A DNA stretch of 64,000 nt from Rhodococcus sp. P1Y. Lineage in GTDB: Bacteria; Actinomycetota; Actinomycetes; Mycobacteriales; Mycobacteriaceae. The position numbers and the translations under genes were made by a program. The DNA is taken from contig NZ_CP032762.1 of NCBI RefSeq assembly GCF_003641205.1, forward strand, positions 5,662,001 through 5,726,000. The letters are read 5' to 3'. Position 1 is the stretch's first letter. Each line of letters opens with the position of its first letter. The notes beneath the pieces were generated by a model. It was not told the origin of the DNA, ran no database searches, and worked only from the letters and a program-made list of their open reading frames with translations. Positions 15,958-24,202 of the stretch are shown one piece after another.

Positions 15958-17343
15958 ATGACTGATCAGACTCGTCCTCTCCGCGTTGCCATCGTCGGCG
16001 CGGGACCGGCAGGCATCTACGCCGCCGACGCACTCATGAAGTCCGACCACAATGTCAGCGGCCCGGGTGTCAGCATCGACCTCTTCGAGCGCATGCCAGC
16101 CCCGTTCGGGCTCATCCGCTACGGCGTCGCACCCGACCACCCCCGCATCAAAGGCATCATCACCGCCCTCCACAAAGTCCTCGACAAACCACAAGTACGC
16201 CTACTCGGCAACATCGACTACGGCACCGACATCACCCTCGACGACCTACGCCGCTTCTACGACGCCGTCATCTTCTCCACCGGCGCCAACGCCGACCGCG
16301 CACTCAACATCCCCGGCATCGACCTCGACGGCAGCTACGGCGCCGCAGACTTCGTCTCCTGGTACGACGGCCACCCCGACGTCCCCCGCACCTGGCCCCT
16401 CGACGCCGAAAAAGTCGCCGTCCTCGGCGTCGGCAACGTCGCCCTCGACGTCGCACGCGTCCTCGCCAAAACCGGCGACGAACTACTCCCCACCGAAATC
16501 CCCGCCAACGTCTACGAAGGCCTCAAAGCCAACAAAGCCGTCGAAGTCCACGTCTTCGGACGCCGCGGACCCGCACAAGCCAAATTCACACCACTGGAAT
16601 TGAGGGAACTCGACCACTCCCCCAACATCGAAGTCATCGTCGCCCCCGAAGACATCGACTACGACGAAGGCTCCGAACAAGCACGCCGCAACTCCAAACA
16701 GGTCGACATGGTCGCCAACACCCTCCAGGACTGGGCCATCCGCGACGTCGGCACCCGCCCCCACAAACTGTTCCTGCACTTCTTCGAATCCCCCACCGAA
16801 ATCCTCGGCGACAACGGCAAGGTCACCGGCCTGCGCACCGAGCGCACCGAACTCGACGGCACCGGAAACGTCAAAGGCACCGGCAAATACAACGACTGGG
16901 ACGTCCAAGCCGTCTACCGCGCCGTCGGCTACCTCTCCCAGAACATCAGCCAACTCCCCTTCGACGAACAAGCCGGCACCATCCCCAACGAAGCAGGCAG
17001 AGTCGTCGAATCGCCGTCGTCGACCACCGTCGTCCCCGCCACCTATGTCACCGGCTGGATCAAACGCGGACCCGTCGGCCTCATCGGTCACACCAAAGGC
17101 GACGCCAACGAAACCGTCGCCAACCTGCTCGAGGACGCACCGAACTTCACCGGCGCCACCGAGCCGGGTCTCGACGAGGTGACCTCCTTCCTCGAAGGCA
17201 AGCAGGTCCCTTTCACCACCTGGGACGGCTGGTACCGCCTCGACGCCCACGAACGCTCCCTCGGCGAAGAAGAAGGCCGCGAACGCGTCAAGGTCGTCGA
17301 ACGCGAAGACATGCTCAAGGCCTCCGAGCCCGACAAGGCTTAG
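15958..17343 (+). CDS. fprA: Ferredoxin/adrenodoxin-NADP+ reductase, copy 1
   Basis: A 461-aa FAD flavoenzyme of the adrenodoxin-reductase/FprA type. It has an N-terminal FAD motif VAIVGAGPAGIYAADAL, the MPAPFGLIRYGVAPDHP segment, an NADP(H) motif VAVLGVGNVALDVAR (about 160-174), the FGRRGPAQAKFTPLELREL segment, and TGWIKRGPVGLIGHTKGDA near the C-terminus. It passes electrons from NADPH to a ferredoxin. The ATG at 15958 follows GAAGG. Positions 15976-17313 are duplicated almost exactly at 49464-50801. The middle of the gene uses A- and C-ending codons (AAA, CAA, GAA, CCA) unlike its neighbours. Confidence 0.93.
   Translation: MTDQTRPLRVAIVGAGPAGIYAADALMKSDHNVSGPGVSIDLFERMPAPFGLIRYGVAPDHPRIKGIITALHKVLDKPQVRLLGNIDYGTDITLDDLRRFYDAVIFSTGANADRALNIPGIDLDGSYGAADFVSWYDGHPDVPRTWPLDAEKVAVLGVGNVALDVARVLAKTGDELLPTEIPANVYEGLKANKAVEVHVFGRRGPAQAKFTPLELRELDHSPNIEVIVAPEDIDYDEGSEQARRNSKQVDMVANTLQDWAIRDVGTRPHKLFLHFFESPTEILGDNGKVTGLRTERTELDGTGNVKGTGKYNDWDVQAVYRAVGYLSQNISQLPFDEQAGTIPNEAGRVVESPSSTTVVPATYVTGWIKRGPVGLIGHTKGDANETVANLLEDAPNFTGATEPGLDEVTSFLEGKQVPFTTWDGWYRLDAHERSLGEEEGRERVKVVEREDMLKASEPDKA
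15976..17313 (+). repeat. 1,338-bp duplicated segment, copy 1
   Basis: This segment inside fprA copy 1 matches 49464-50801 with no insertion or deletion (both 1,338 bp) and only scattered substitutions, many of them synonymous. Homology stops sharply before the start codon region and just before the stop codon, so only the coding body is shared. Confidence 0.9.
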
Positions 17344-17352
17344 CCGGCTCGC

Positions 17353-17402
17353 CGCCCGTGAGTGGGTAATTACCGCCCGACGTAACTACCCACTCACGGG
17401 CG
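17353..17402. terminator. Long intergenic hairpin between fprA and the convergent lactonase gene
   Basis: Perfect 16-bp arms (CGCCCGTGAGTGGGTA and its reverse complement at 17387-17402) with an 18-nt loop, placed exactly between two convergent stop codons. It lacks a U-tract, so it is either a bidirectional factor-dependent terminator or a 3' stability element. It belongs to a family with 21981-22019 and 49361-49406. Confidence 0.7.
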
Positions 17403-17410
17403 CGCAGCGC

Positions 17411-18280
17411 CTACACCCGCACAGCCAGCAGTTGCGCCGCCGTTTCGACCTTGCGCTGGTGCTCGTTGAAATCCGGCGCAGCACAGACATACAACGTTCG
17501 GCCGTCGGCACCGCCGAGCCCGCAGGCGAACACGCCGGTATCGAATTCGAGCTGATCGACGATGCCCTTGCCCGGCGCTACGTGCACGATGCGCTGGCCC
17601 AAAGCGTCCGCGACCCACAACGAACCGTCGGTGTCGATCGCGCACCCATCCGAAGCCACGACCAGCTGCCCAAGCGCCGTGGCCATATCGCCCATGTCGG
17701 GCACCTCCGCGAACTTCGCCCAGTCCCGTCGCTCCCCCAGCGAACCGTCGGGGTGCACGGCAAAAACACTGATCCGGTTGCCGACGGTCTCGTCGACCAA
17801 TAGTTCGCCGTCGGGCGTCAACGCCATACCGTTCGGGAAATAGAGATCCTTGGCCACGACCTGCACCGACCCGTCCGGATCGACCCGTAGAAGATCTGCC
17901 GTATCCGGGGTCGCCATGTTCATCAGATCGAAGCCGAAGTTGCCGACGTACGCCCGGCCGTGGGCGTCGACGAGCATGTCGTTGAGGTTGGCGCTCACGT
18001 ACGACGACAAGTCGGCGTGGACCACGAGGGACCCGTCGTCCTCACGCCTCAGAATGGTGTGATCACGCATCGAGACGATCAGCATTCGCCCGTCCGGCAG
18101 CCAACCGAGTCCCGACGGTTGCTGCGGCACCTCGGCCTCGACGCGAACGTCGGATCCGTCCTCCCGGGCCGACAACACCTGCTGACTGTAGAAGTCCGAT
18201 ATGAAGATTCGATCGTCGTGCCAGCGCGGACATTCGAAGAAGGTGTAACCGTCGAGGACAACTGTGGCGTCGGGTTTCAT
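17411..18280 (-). CDS. SMP-30/gluconolactonase/LRE family protein, copy 1
   Basis: A 289-aa six-bladed propeller lactonase: FFECPRWHDDRIFISDFY at the start (metal-binding Glu), PSGLGWLPDGRMLIVSM, NLNDMLVDAHGRAYVGNFGFD (Asn/Asp metal ligands), and YFPNGMALTPDGELLVDETVGNRI. The family hydrolyses sugar or aromatic lactones in a divalent-metal-dependent way. ATG 18280 is chosen over a TTG four codons upstream. It is clearly related to the lactonase at 50876-51760 that also borders an fprA copy. The substrate is unknown. Confidence 0.87.
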   Translation of the reverse strand: MKPDATVVLDGYTFFECPRWHDDRIFISDFYSQQVLSAREDGSDVRVEAEVPQQPSGLGWLPDGRMLIVSMRDHTILRREDDGSLVVHADLSSYVSANLNDMLVDAHGRAYVGNFGFDLMNMATPDTADLLRVDPDGSVQVVAKDLYFPNGMALTPDGELLVDETVGNRISVFAVHPDGSLGERRDWAKFAEVPDMGDMATALGQLVVASDGCAIDTDGSLWVADALGQRIVHVAPGKGIVDQLEFDTGVFACGLGGADGRTLYVCAAPDFNEHQRKVETAAQLLAVRV

Positions 18281-18334
18281 GTTTCGATTCAAACACCGCC
18301 GCGGGTCCTGGGGAGCTCGAACGGTGTAGCTGGC

Positions 18335-19081
18335 ATGCTGTCATCTGTGTTCGACGCCCATCGCTACATACTCGATCCGCGGTTCCCGCTGGTCGAGAAT
18401 CAGGGCTATCCACCGGAGCCGTACACGATCGAGGACTACGAGCGAGACACCGACGGTCTGGGAATCACCGGCGGAGCCGTCATCAGTTCCTCGTTTCACA
18501 CAACGGATCAGGCCTATCTGGTTGCAGCGCTGGAGGCCCTCGGCCCGAGCTGGGTCGGCGTCGCGCAGTTGGATCCCGAGACGACCGACGAAGAGATTCT
18601 CAGGCTCGACGACGCAGGTGTCCGAGCGATCCGTCTCAACCTCAAACGCGGCGCCACTGATGTACAGGGGCTCACCGCTCAGGCCAGACAAGCTCACGAC
18701 CTGGTCGGCTGGCACGCCGAGTTGTACGTCGAAGCAACGATGCTGCTCTCGCTCGAACCGATCCTGTCCAAACTCCCTGCGGTCAGCATCGATCATCTGG
18801 GGATGTCGCATCACGGGCTGCCCTATCTGCTCGATCTCGTCGATCGCGGCGTCCGGGTGAAAGCGTCGGGATTCGGGCGGGTCGACATGGACATCGCGGA
18901 CGCGATCAAACAGATTCATCACGTCAACCCGACCGCGCTGATGTTCGGTACCGACCTGCCGGGTACTCGCGCGCCCCGTCGCTTCCTCGAATCCGATATC
19001 GACCTGGTCGCCGAAGCCGTCGGCGGGGACCTACCCGCCGTCCTCGGCACCAACGCTCGGGCCTGGTATCGGGTCAAGTAG
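18335..19081 (+). CDS. Amidohydrolase family 2 (dicarboxylate lactonase-like) protein
   Basis: A 248-aa TIM-barrel metal hydrolase. It starts FDAHRYILDP (the D-x-H region) after ATG 18335, and ends with the family's strand-8 motif LMFGTDLPGTRAPRRFLESD. AVSIDHLGMSHHGLPYLL carries the central His ligand region. It resembles 2-pyrone-4,6-dicarboxylate lactonase and other COG3618-type enzymes that open lactones or hydrolyse small carboxylates. It is divergent from the SMP-30 lactonase (54 nt apart), so the two may act in one lactone pathway; that is inference. A GTG at 18347 is an alternative start. Confidence 0.8.
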   Translation: MLSSVFDAHRYILDPRFPLVENQGYPPEPYTIEDYERDTDGLGITGGAVISSSFHTTDQAYLVAALEALGPSWVGVAQLDPETTDEEILRLDDAGVRAIRLNLKRGATDVQGLTAQARQAHDLVGWHAELYVEATMLLSLEPILSKLPAVSIDHLGMSHHGLPYLLDLVDRGVRVKASGFGRVDMDIADAIKQIHHVNPTALMFGTDLPGTRAPRRFLESDIDLVAEAVGGDLPAVLGTNARAWYRVK

Positions 19082-19106
19082 GGCTCGGGTCAAAGTAGGG
19101 CTCGGG

Positions 19107-19589
19107 TCAAACGAAGACTGCGGCTCCGAGCCACACACCGGCCGCGAGGAGGGCTCCGAACAGCTCGACGAGGATGGACAGACCCGCCGCTTTGGTGGCA
19201 TGAACGGTGGATGTCCACGCGCCGGCTGCGCTCCTGTGCCGCGGTAGCTCGGCTACGTACGTACCGAGGATGAACCCGATGAAGAGTCCGACGATCGGGA
19301 TGACGAAAAATCCGACGATACCGACCAGCCCGCCGACGACGAGCGACCGCGTCGGGATGCCTGCATCTTTCATACGACGGCCCGGCCAGGTGTATTTCAC
19401 GACCCCGCTCGCGACGAGTAGAAGCGCTGCGATTCCGAACGTCACCCACGCCGCAGTGCCGCCGGTTACGAAGGCCCACACGGCAATTGCCGCGAGGATG
19501 AGGATGGTCCCGGGCAGAATCGGGACGACGATCCCGACGAGTCCGATCGCGATCGCCAGCCCGACGAGTAGTTCGCCCCAGATACTCAC
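19107..19589 (-). CDS. DUF456 family membrane protein
   Basis: A 160-aa protein with about four hydrophobic segments and the DUF456 pattern: [19 protein letters not shown] near residue 17, [19 protein letters not shown] in the middle, and [24 protein letters not shown]. Function is not established for this family. Its ATG overlaps the purT stop (ATGA), so it is co-transcribed with purT. A GGTCAA-GTAGGGCTCG repeat spans its end and the end of the convergent gene. Confidence 0.87.
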   Translation of the reverse strand: MSIWGELLVGLAIAIGLVGIVVPILPGTILILAAIAVWAFVTGGTAAWVTFGIAALLLVASGVVKYTWPGRRMKDAGIPTRSLVVGGLVGIVGFFVIPIVGLFIGFILGTYVAELPRHRSAAGAWTSTVHATKAAGLSILVELFGALLAAGVWLGAAVFV

Positions 19590-20800
19590 GCGACTGGACG
19601 GACCTTGCCCGCGGCGTCCGTCGCCCTCGCGCGTGCGGTGACGATGTCTCCTGCGGTGGAGACCGCGACGCCCATGCGCCGTCGAACAAAACTCTCGGGC
19701 TTACCGAACAGCCGGAGATCGGTCTCGGGAACGGCCAACGCGTCGGCGACGCCCTCGAATGCGATTCCTTCTGCATCGACGCCGCCATAGATCACGGCGG
19801 ACGCACCCGGCGAGATCAGGGTCGTGTCGACCGGCAGACCGAGAATCGCGCGAGCATGGAGTTCGAACTCCGAGAAGCGCTGCGTCCGAAGGGTAACCAG
19901 CCCAGTGTCGTGCGGGCGTGGGCTCACCTCCGAGAAGTAGACGTCGTCGCCCTTGACGAACAACTCGACCCCGAACAGACCTCGTCCGCCGAGAGACGTC
20001 GTGATCTTGTCCGCGACGTCCTTCGCTGCGGCAAGCGCGGCCTCCGACATCGGTTGCGGCTGCCAGCTTTCGACGTAGTCACCGGATTTCTGCAGGTGCC
20101 CGATGGGTTCGCAGAAGTCGGTTCCCTGAGCTGACCTGATGGTGAGAAGAGTTATCTCGTAGTCGAAGTCGACGAAACCCTCGACAATGACGCGACCCAA
20201 GTCGACGCGGCCGCCCTTCAAGGCGTACTCCCACGCCTGCGCGACGTCCTCGGGTCCGCGGACCACGGACTGCCCCTTGCCCGACGAGGACATCACCGGC
20301 TTGATCACCGCGGGGAAGCCGATCGAGGCGAGCGCGGTTTGCACGTCTTCGAGCGAATCGGCGAACGCATACGGGGACGTCGGCAGTCGCAGGTCTTCCG
20401 CGGCGAGCCGGCGAATACCCTCGCGGTTCATCGTCAGCTGCGTTGCGCGCGCCGTCGGGATGACGACGGTGCGGCCGCGTTTCTCGACCTCGGCCAGTGC
20501 GTCGGTGGCGATCGCTTCGATCTCGGGCACGACGAAATCGGGCTGTTGAGCGTCGATCAGCGCCAGCAGTTGCTCGGGATCGCTCATGTCGATGGTGAAC
20601 GCATGATGGGCAACCTGGTGCCCAGGTGCGTTCTCGTAGCGGTCCACCGCGATGACCTCGACGCCCAGCCGTTGAAATGCGATGATCACCTCTTTGCCCA
20701 GTTCACCAGCACCGAGCAACATCACCCGCGTAGCTCCCGGCGACAACGGCGTACCGATCCTTGGCTGTTCGTATCCTGAGCTCACCCGCCCATTATCCAT
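19586..20800 (-). CDS. purT: Formate-dependent phosphoribosylglycinamide formyltransferase
   Basis: A 404-aa ATP-grasp enzyme. The N-terminal [21 protein letters not shown] and [20 protein letters not shown] are the PurT nucleotide/GAR-binding signatures. [19 protein letters not shown] is the ATP-grasp loop and [18 protein letters not shown] is the metal-binding end. It formylates GAR using formate and ATP in de novo purine synthesis. A GTG four codons in ([10 protein letters not shown]) is an alternative start. The upstream 88 bp separate it from the divergent CoA-transferase gene. Confidence 0.94.
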   Translation of the reverse strand: MDNGRVSSGYEQPRIGTPLSPGATRVMLLGAGELGKEVIIAFQRLGVEVIAVDRYENAPGHQVAHHAFTIDMSDPEQLLALIDAQQPDFVVPEIEAIATDALAEVEKRGRTVVIPTARATQLTMNREGIRRLAAEDLRLPTSPYAFADSLEDVQTALASIGFPAVIKPVMSSSGKGQSVVRGPEDVAQAWEYALKGGRVDLGRVIVEGFVDFDYEITLLTIRSAQGTDFCEPIGHLQKSGDYVESWQPQPMSEAALAAAKDVADKITTSLGGRGLFGVELFVKGDDVYFSEVSPRPHDTGLVTLRTQRFSEFELHARAILGLPVDTTLISPGASAVIYGGVDAEGIAFEGVADALAVPETDLRLFGKPESFVRRRMGVAVSTAGDIVTARARATDAAGKVRPVA

Positions 20801-20888
20801 AGGCCCGGACTGCTTGGACGTCCATGCTTAAGTTAACCTCGATTCACAGTCTTCATTCTCATTGTCGGCCTGATCGGAACGAGGAAAC

Positions 20889-21965
20889 GTGTCGAGTAGT
20901 GGTGGACCGCTTACAGGACTTCGGGTAGTCGAGCTGGCAGGGATCGGCCCCGGGCCCCATGCCGCGCTGTTGCTGGCAGATCTAGGTGCAGATGTCGTCC
21001 GTGTGCAGCGCGCCGGGCAGATCTCCGAGCACGATCAACAGCTGCGCAACCGCACTATCGTCGAAGCCAACCTGAAGGACCCCGCCGACGTCGAGAAGGT
21101 ACTAGGCCTCGTCGAGCGCGCCGATGTCCTCATCGAGGGGTTCCGCCCCGGCGTCACCGAACGCCTCGGCCTCGGCCCCGATGTCGCCCTCGAGCGCAAT
21201 CCTCGACTCGTCTACGGCCGCATGACCGGGTGGGGCCAGGAGGGCCCATGGGCCTCTGCGGCCGGACACGACATCAACTACATCTCCGTCACGGGTGTCC
21301 TACACGCCATCGGCAGACAGGGCGAGAAGCCCGTCCCTCCGCTGAACATGGTCGGCGACTTCGGCGGCGGTTCGATGTTCCTGATCTTCGGAATTCTCGC
21401 GGCACTGTTCGAGCGCCAGACCTCAGGGCAAGGCCAGGTAGTCGACGCAGCCATGGTCGACGGCACCGCGGCTCTGTCCCACATGATCTGGGGTATGCGA
21501 GGCGTCGGTGCGTGGTCCGACGAGCGCGGGGTCAACATGCTCGACACCGGATGGCCCTACTACGACACCTACGAAACCTCCGACGGCAAGCACATGGCCG
21601 TCGGGGCACTCGAACCCCAGTTCTTCGCCGAGTTGCTGAGGCTACTGGAACTCGATCCCGCCACCACCCCAGGACAAGGGGAACGCGATCGCTGGCCCGA
21701 GATGCGCGAACTCTTCACCGCGACGTTCAAGACCAAGACGCGCGACGAGTGGGCCGTCATCTTCGACGGAGCCGACGCGTGCGTATCCCCCATCCTCACC
21801 TTCGCCGAAGCACCCGAGCAAAGGCATCTCAAGGAACGCGAGACACTCATCGAGGTCGGTGGGGTCACCCAGCACCGCCCGGCACCGCGGTTCTCACGCA
21901 CGCCCAACGGCATCCCGACGGCTCCCTCGGCGACCGCAGTCGACGCCGAGTCCGTCTGGCAGTAG
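20889..21965 (+). CDS. CaiB/BaiF CoA-transferase family, alpha-methylacyl-CoA racemase-like
   Basis: A 358-aa family III protein. [31 protein letters not shown] is the family start, [13 protein letters not shown] carries the racemase His, and [13 protein letters not shown] carries the racemase Asp. The active-site pair and the lack of a CoA-transferase catalytic Asp pattern favour 2-methylacyl-CoA racemase over transferase. Racemases of this type let methyl-branched acyl-CoAs (pristanoyl, sterol side chains) enter beta-oxidation. It starts with GTG after GAGGAAAC and is followed by a long hairpin. Confidence 0.87.
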   Translation: MSSSGGPLTGLRVVELAGIGPGPHAALLLADLGADVVRVQRAGQISEHDQQLRNRTIVEANLKDPADVEKVLGLVERADVLIEGFRPGVTERLGLGPDVALERNPRLVYGRMTGWGQEGPWASAAGHDINYISVTGVLHAIGRQGEKPVPPLNMVGDFGGGSMFLIFGILAALFERQTSGQGQVVDAAMVDGTAALSHMIWGMRGVGAWSDERGVNMLDTGWPYYDTYETSDGKHMAVGALEPQFFAELLRLLELDPATTPGQGERDRWPEMRELFTATFKTKTRDEWAVIFDGADACVSPILTFAEAPEQRHLKERETLIEVGGVTQHRPAPRFSRTPNGIPTAPSATAVDAESVWQ

Positions 21966-21980
21966 GCGGCTTCGCCGCAC

Positions 21981-22019
21981 GTGAATAGAAATACATAGGG
22001 GCTGTGTATTTCTATTCAC
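21981..22019. terminator. Intergenic hairpin after the racemase gene
   Basis: Perfect 15-bp arms (GTGAATAGAAATACA and its complement at 22005-22019), AT-rich, preceded by GGCTTCGCCGCAC. It lies between two convergent genes. No U-tract. Same architecture as the hairpins at 17353 and 49361, with different arm sequence. Confidence 0.7.
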
Positions 22020-22024
22020 ATAGG

Positions 22025-23503
22025 TCAAAAGACCAGGGCCGGTTGCTGGGTGTCGATGTTCGGCGCCAACGCCTGGTACGCGGCCGCGGTCGCCGAGACA
22101 GCGGCCGCCAACTCGGCAGGTTCGCGGGTGTAGGGCATACGGATGAACCGCTCGAACGCGCCTTCCACCCCGAACCGAGGTCCCGCGGCCAGTACCGCAC
22201 CGAACGCCGGGACGGTGGCAGCAAGCGCACTCGACACCGGGGCGGGAATTTGCAGCCACAGCGACATTCCACCCGTCGACCGACGGTAGGTCCAGTCCGG
22301 AAGATGTTCGGCCAGTGCGCTTTCCAGAGCGTTCCGGCGTTCACGAAGCTGGACCCGCCGCGTCTCGAGGATCGCGTCGGCGTCCTGCAGCAAGAATCCA
22401 GCCGCGAGCTGATCCATGATCGATGTGCCGAGATCGTGCGCCGCGCGTGAGCCGGCCAGGCGACTGATCAACGACGGGTTGGCGCGTATCCAGCCGATTC
22501 GCAGACCGCCCCAATACGATTTCGACGCTGACCCGATCGTCACGATGTCCGTTCCCGACACCCGGCCGAACGACGCGACCGGCGGAGGAGGCGGTGCATC
22601 CAGCCACAGGTCGACCATGGTCTCGTCGACAATCAGAGTCATCGAGGTGTCCCTGGCGATCTTGGCCAGTTCTGCTCGGCCGTCGGCGTCGAGGCACCGT
22701 CCGGTGGGGTTGTGGAAGTCGGGAATCATGTAGGCGACCTTCGACGCAGTTTGCCGTGCTGCGCTTCGAATCCCGTCGAGGTCCCACGGTTCGCCCTCCG
22801 GCTGAATCGGAACCGGCACCGGCCTGGCCCCGACTCGCCGAATCGCTTCGAGCGCATTGGGATACGTCGGGTGGTCGATCAGGACTCTGTCCCCCGGCGA
22901 GGTCAACGTCCCGAGCAGCAAGCGGACTGCCTGCTGCGCGCCCGAGGTCACCATGATTTGATCGGGAGTCGTCGGCAATCCGCGCTCGGTGAAGCGACGA
23001 GAAATCGACTCCCGCAGCACGGACAAGCCAATCGGCTCCATTCCATGATTGGACAAGTACGTCGGAAGTGCTTGCAGCGCAGAGCTGTACGCCGACATCA
23101 TCGCTTCCGTCGGTGCGGCCATCGCGGCGTGACTCATGTCTATGACCGGACCAGTGGAGTTTCGCGACTGCACCAGAAGGCCGTTCGGCCGAGCCATATC
23201 CGGCAGCGCAACGGTACTTCTCGCGCCCTGCTTGCTGATCAGATAGCCCTCTTCACGCAGAACCGCGTACGACGAGGTGATCGTGGTGCGGCTGAGATCG
23301 AGTGCCGCCGACAGATCACGCTCGCTGGGGAGCCCGACGCCGAGCGGAATCCTACCGTCGTGGATGAGAAGCCTGACCCCGTCGGCAAGGGCGCGGTAGG
23401 TGGGTCTCGATGTTCGACGCCGCCCGCTTCCGTCCTCCGTGTCGGTCCGCCAACGTCCGAGATCGCGGGCCACGGACGTTGCATTGAGGACTCGGATAGC
23501 CAT
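22025..23503 (-). CDS. MocR-type transcriptional regulator (GntR HTH + aminotransferase domain)
   Basis: A 492-aa protein from ATG 23503. The N-terminal winged helix (GVGLPSERDLSAALDLSRTTITSSYAVLREEGYL, about 52-85) is of GntR type. The large C-terminal part is a fold-type I aminotransferase with MVTSGAQQAVRLLLG, YMIPDFHNPTGRCLD and the PLP Lys in IGSASKSYWGGLRIGWIR. MocR proteins use PLP and often an amino compound as effector and bind direct repeats upstream of neighbouring genes. It is divergent from the ogt-like gene, with AGTGGA direct repeats between. Confidence 0.9.
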   Translation of the reverse strand: MAIRVLNATSVARDLGRWRTDTEDGSGRRRTSRPTYRALADGVRLLIHDGRIPLGVGLPSERDLSAALDLSRTTITSSYAVLREEGYLISKQGARSTVALPDMARPNGLLVQSRNSTGPVIDMSHAAMAAPTEAMMSAYSSALQALPTYLSNHGMEPIGLSVLRESISRRFTERGLPTTPDQIMVTSGAQQAVRLLLGTLTSPGDRVLIDHPTYPNALEAIRRVGARPVPVPIQPEGEPWDLDGIRSAARQTASKVAYMIPDFHNPTGRCLDADGRAELAKIARDTSMTLIVDETMVDLWLDAPPPPPVASFGRVSGTDIVTIGSASKSYWGGLRIGWIRANPSLISRLAGSRAAHDLGTSIMDQLAAGFLLQDADAILETRRVQLRERRNALESALAEHLPDWTYRRSTGGMSLWLQIPAPVSSALAATVPAFGAVLAAGPRFGVEGAFERFIRMPYTREPAELAAAVSATAAAYQALAPNIDTQQPALVF

Positions 23504-23555
23504 GACCGTCAGTATTCGCTCACTGGCCCTTTCGATCAAGTCCAATCATGGACTC

Positions 23556-23577
23556 AGTGGACTGATACTCCAGTGGA
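23556..23577. promoter_or_regulatory. Direct repeats in the mocR-ogt intergenic region
   Basis: Two AGTGGA copies (23556-23561 and 23572-23577, 16 bp apart) sit in the 104-bp gap between divergent genes. MocR-family proteins commonly bind such spaced direct repeats, so this is a candidate autoregulatory site. It is short and not certain. Confidence 0.35.
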
Positions 23578-23607
23578 GGGGTTACGTACCCCCTATGGCA
23601 CCCAACC

Positions 23608-24159
23608 ATGCCACTAGAACGTTGCGGTCATACTGGAGCTGTGCCCTACGCGCTGTTCGACACCGCCCTCGGCCGATGCGGCGTGGCCTGGAACTCCGCC
23701 GGGATCACCGCCGTCGCCCTCCCGGAAGCAGAGGAATCTCTGGTCGCCTACTTGACCGGCTTCTCGGACGCTCCCGGCGTTGTCGACGAGGTGTCCGGTC
23801 CTGCAGTCGACGGCATCACGGCGTTGTTCGACGGTTTGTTGCCGGACCTGTCGGCGTTACCGGTGATTCTCGACGTCTCCGACTTCGACCGAGCCGTGTA
23901 CGACCTCACCCGCTCGATCCCGAGGGGTTCGACGCTTACCTACGGCGCCGTCGCCGCGCGGCTGGGAGTTCCAGGTGCGGCCCAGGCAGTCGGAGGTGCA
24001 CTCGGCCGCAATCCAGTGCCGGTCATCATCCCGTGCCACCGGGTCGTCGGCGCGGGCCGCGAGGTAGGAGGCTTCTCCGCTCCCGGCGGGGCGTCGACGA
24101 AGCAGAGAATTCTGGCCATCGAGGGCGTCGCGGGGTTCGGGGAGCCGACGTTGTTCTGA
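23608..24159 (+). CDS. ogt: Methylated-DNA--protein-cysteine methyltransferase
   Basis: A 183-aa protein with the AdaC/OGT catalytic core: FDRAVYDLTRSIPRGSTLTYGAVAARLGVPGAAQAVGGALGRNP, then the acceptor-Cys motif VIIPCHRVVGAG, then GGFSAPGGASTKQRILAIEG. It repairs O6-alkylguanine by transferring the alkyl group to its Cys. The HTH Arg-finger region (AVGGALGRN) is intact. Start codon choice is uncertain: ATG 23608 is used, with GTG 23641 possible; neither has a strong ribosome binding site. Confidence 0.9.
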   Translation: MPLERCGHTGAVPYALFDTALGRCGVAWNSAGITAVALPEAEESLVAYLTGFSDAPGVVDEVSGPAVDGITALFDGLLPDLSALPVILDVSDFDRAVYDLTRSIPRGSTLTYGAVAARLGVPGAAQAVGGALGRNPVPVIIPCHRVVGAGREVGGFSAPGGASTKQRILAIEGVAGFGEPTLF

Positions 24160-24202
24160 GCGTGCCCGCCCAGCCGTAGGGGCGAACTATCGGGCAGTTA
24201 TC

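Noticed and set aside
16483..17250. 255-codon antisense frame opposite fprA, and the similar one opposite copy 2 (49734-50267)
   Set aside because: Explained by the C/A-rich codon usage of fprA; low-complexity Gly/Val/Asp product, no start signal.
19073..19110. Short GGTCAA-GTAGGGCTCG repeat between two convergent genes
   Set aside because: About two and a half copies of a 16-17 bp unit at the gene ends; a small slippage product with no sign of function.
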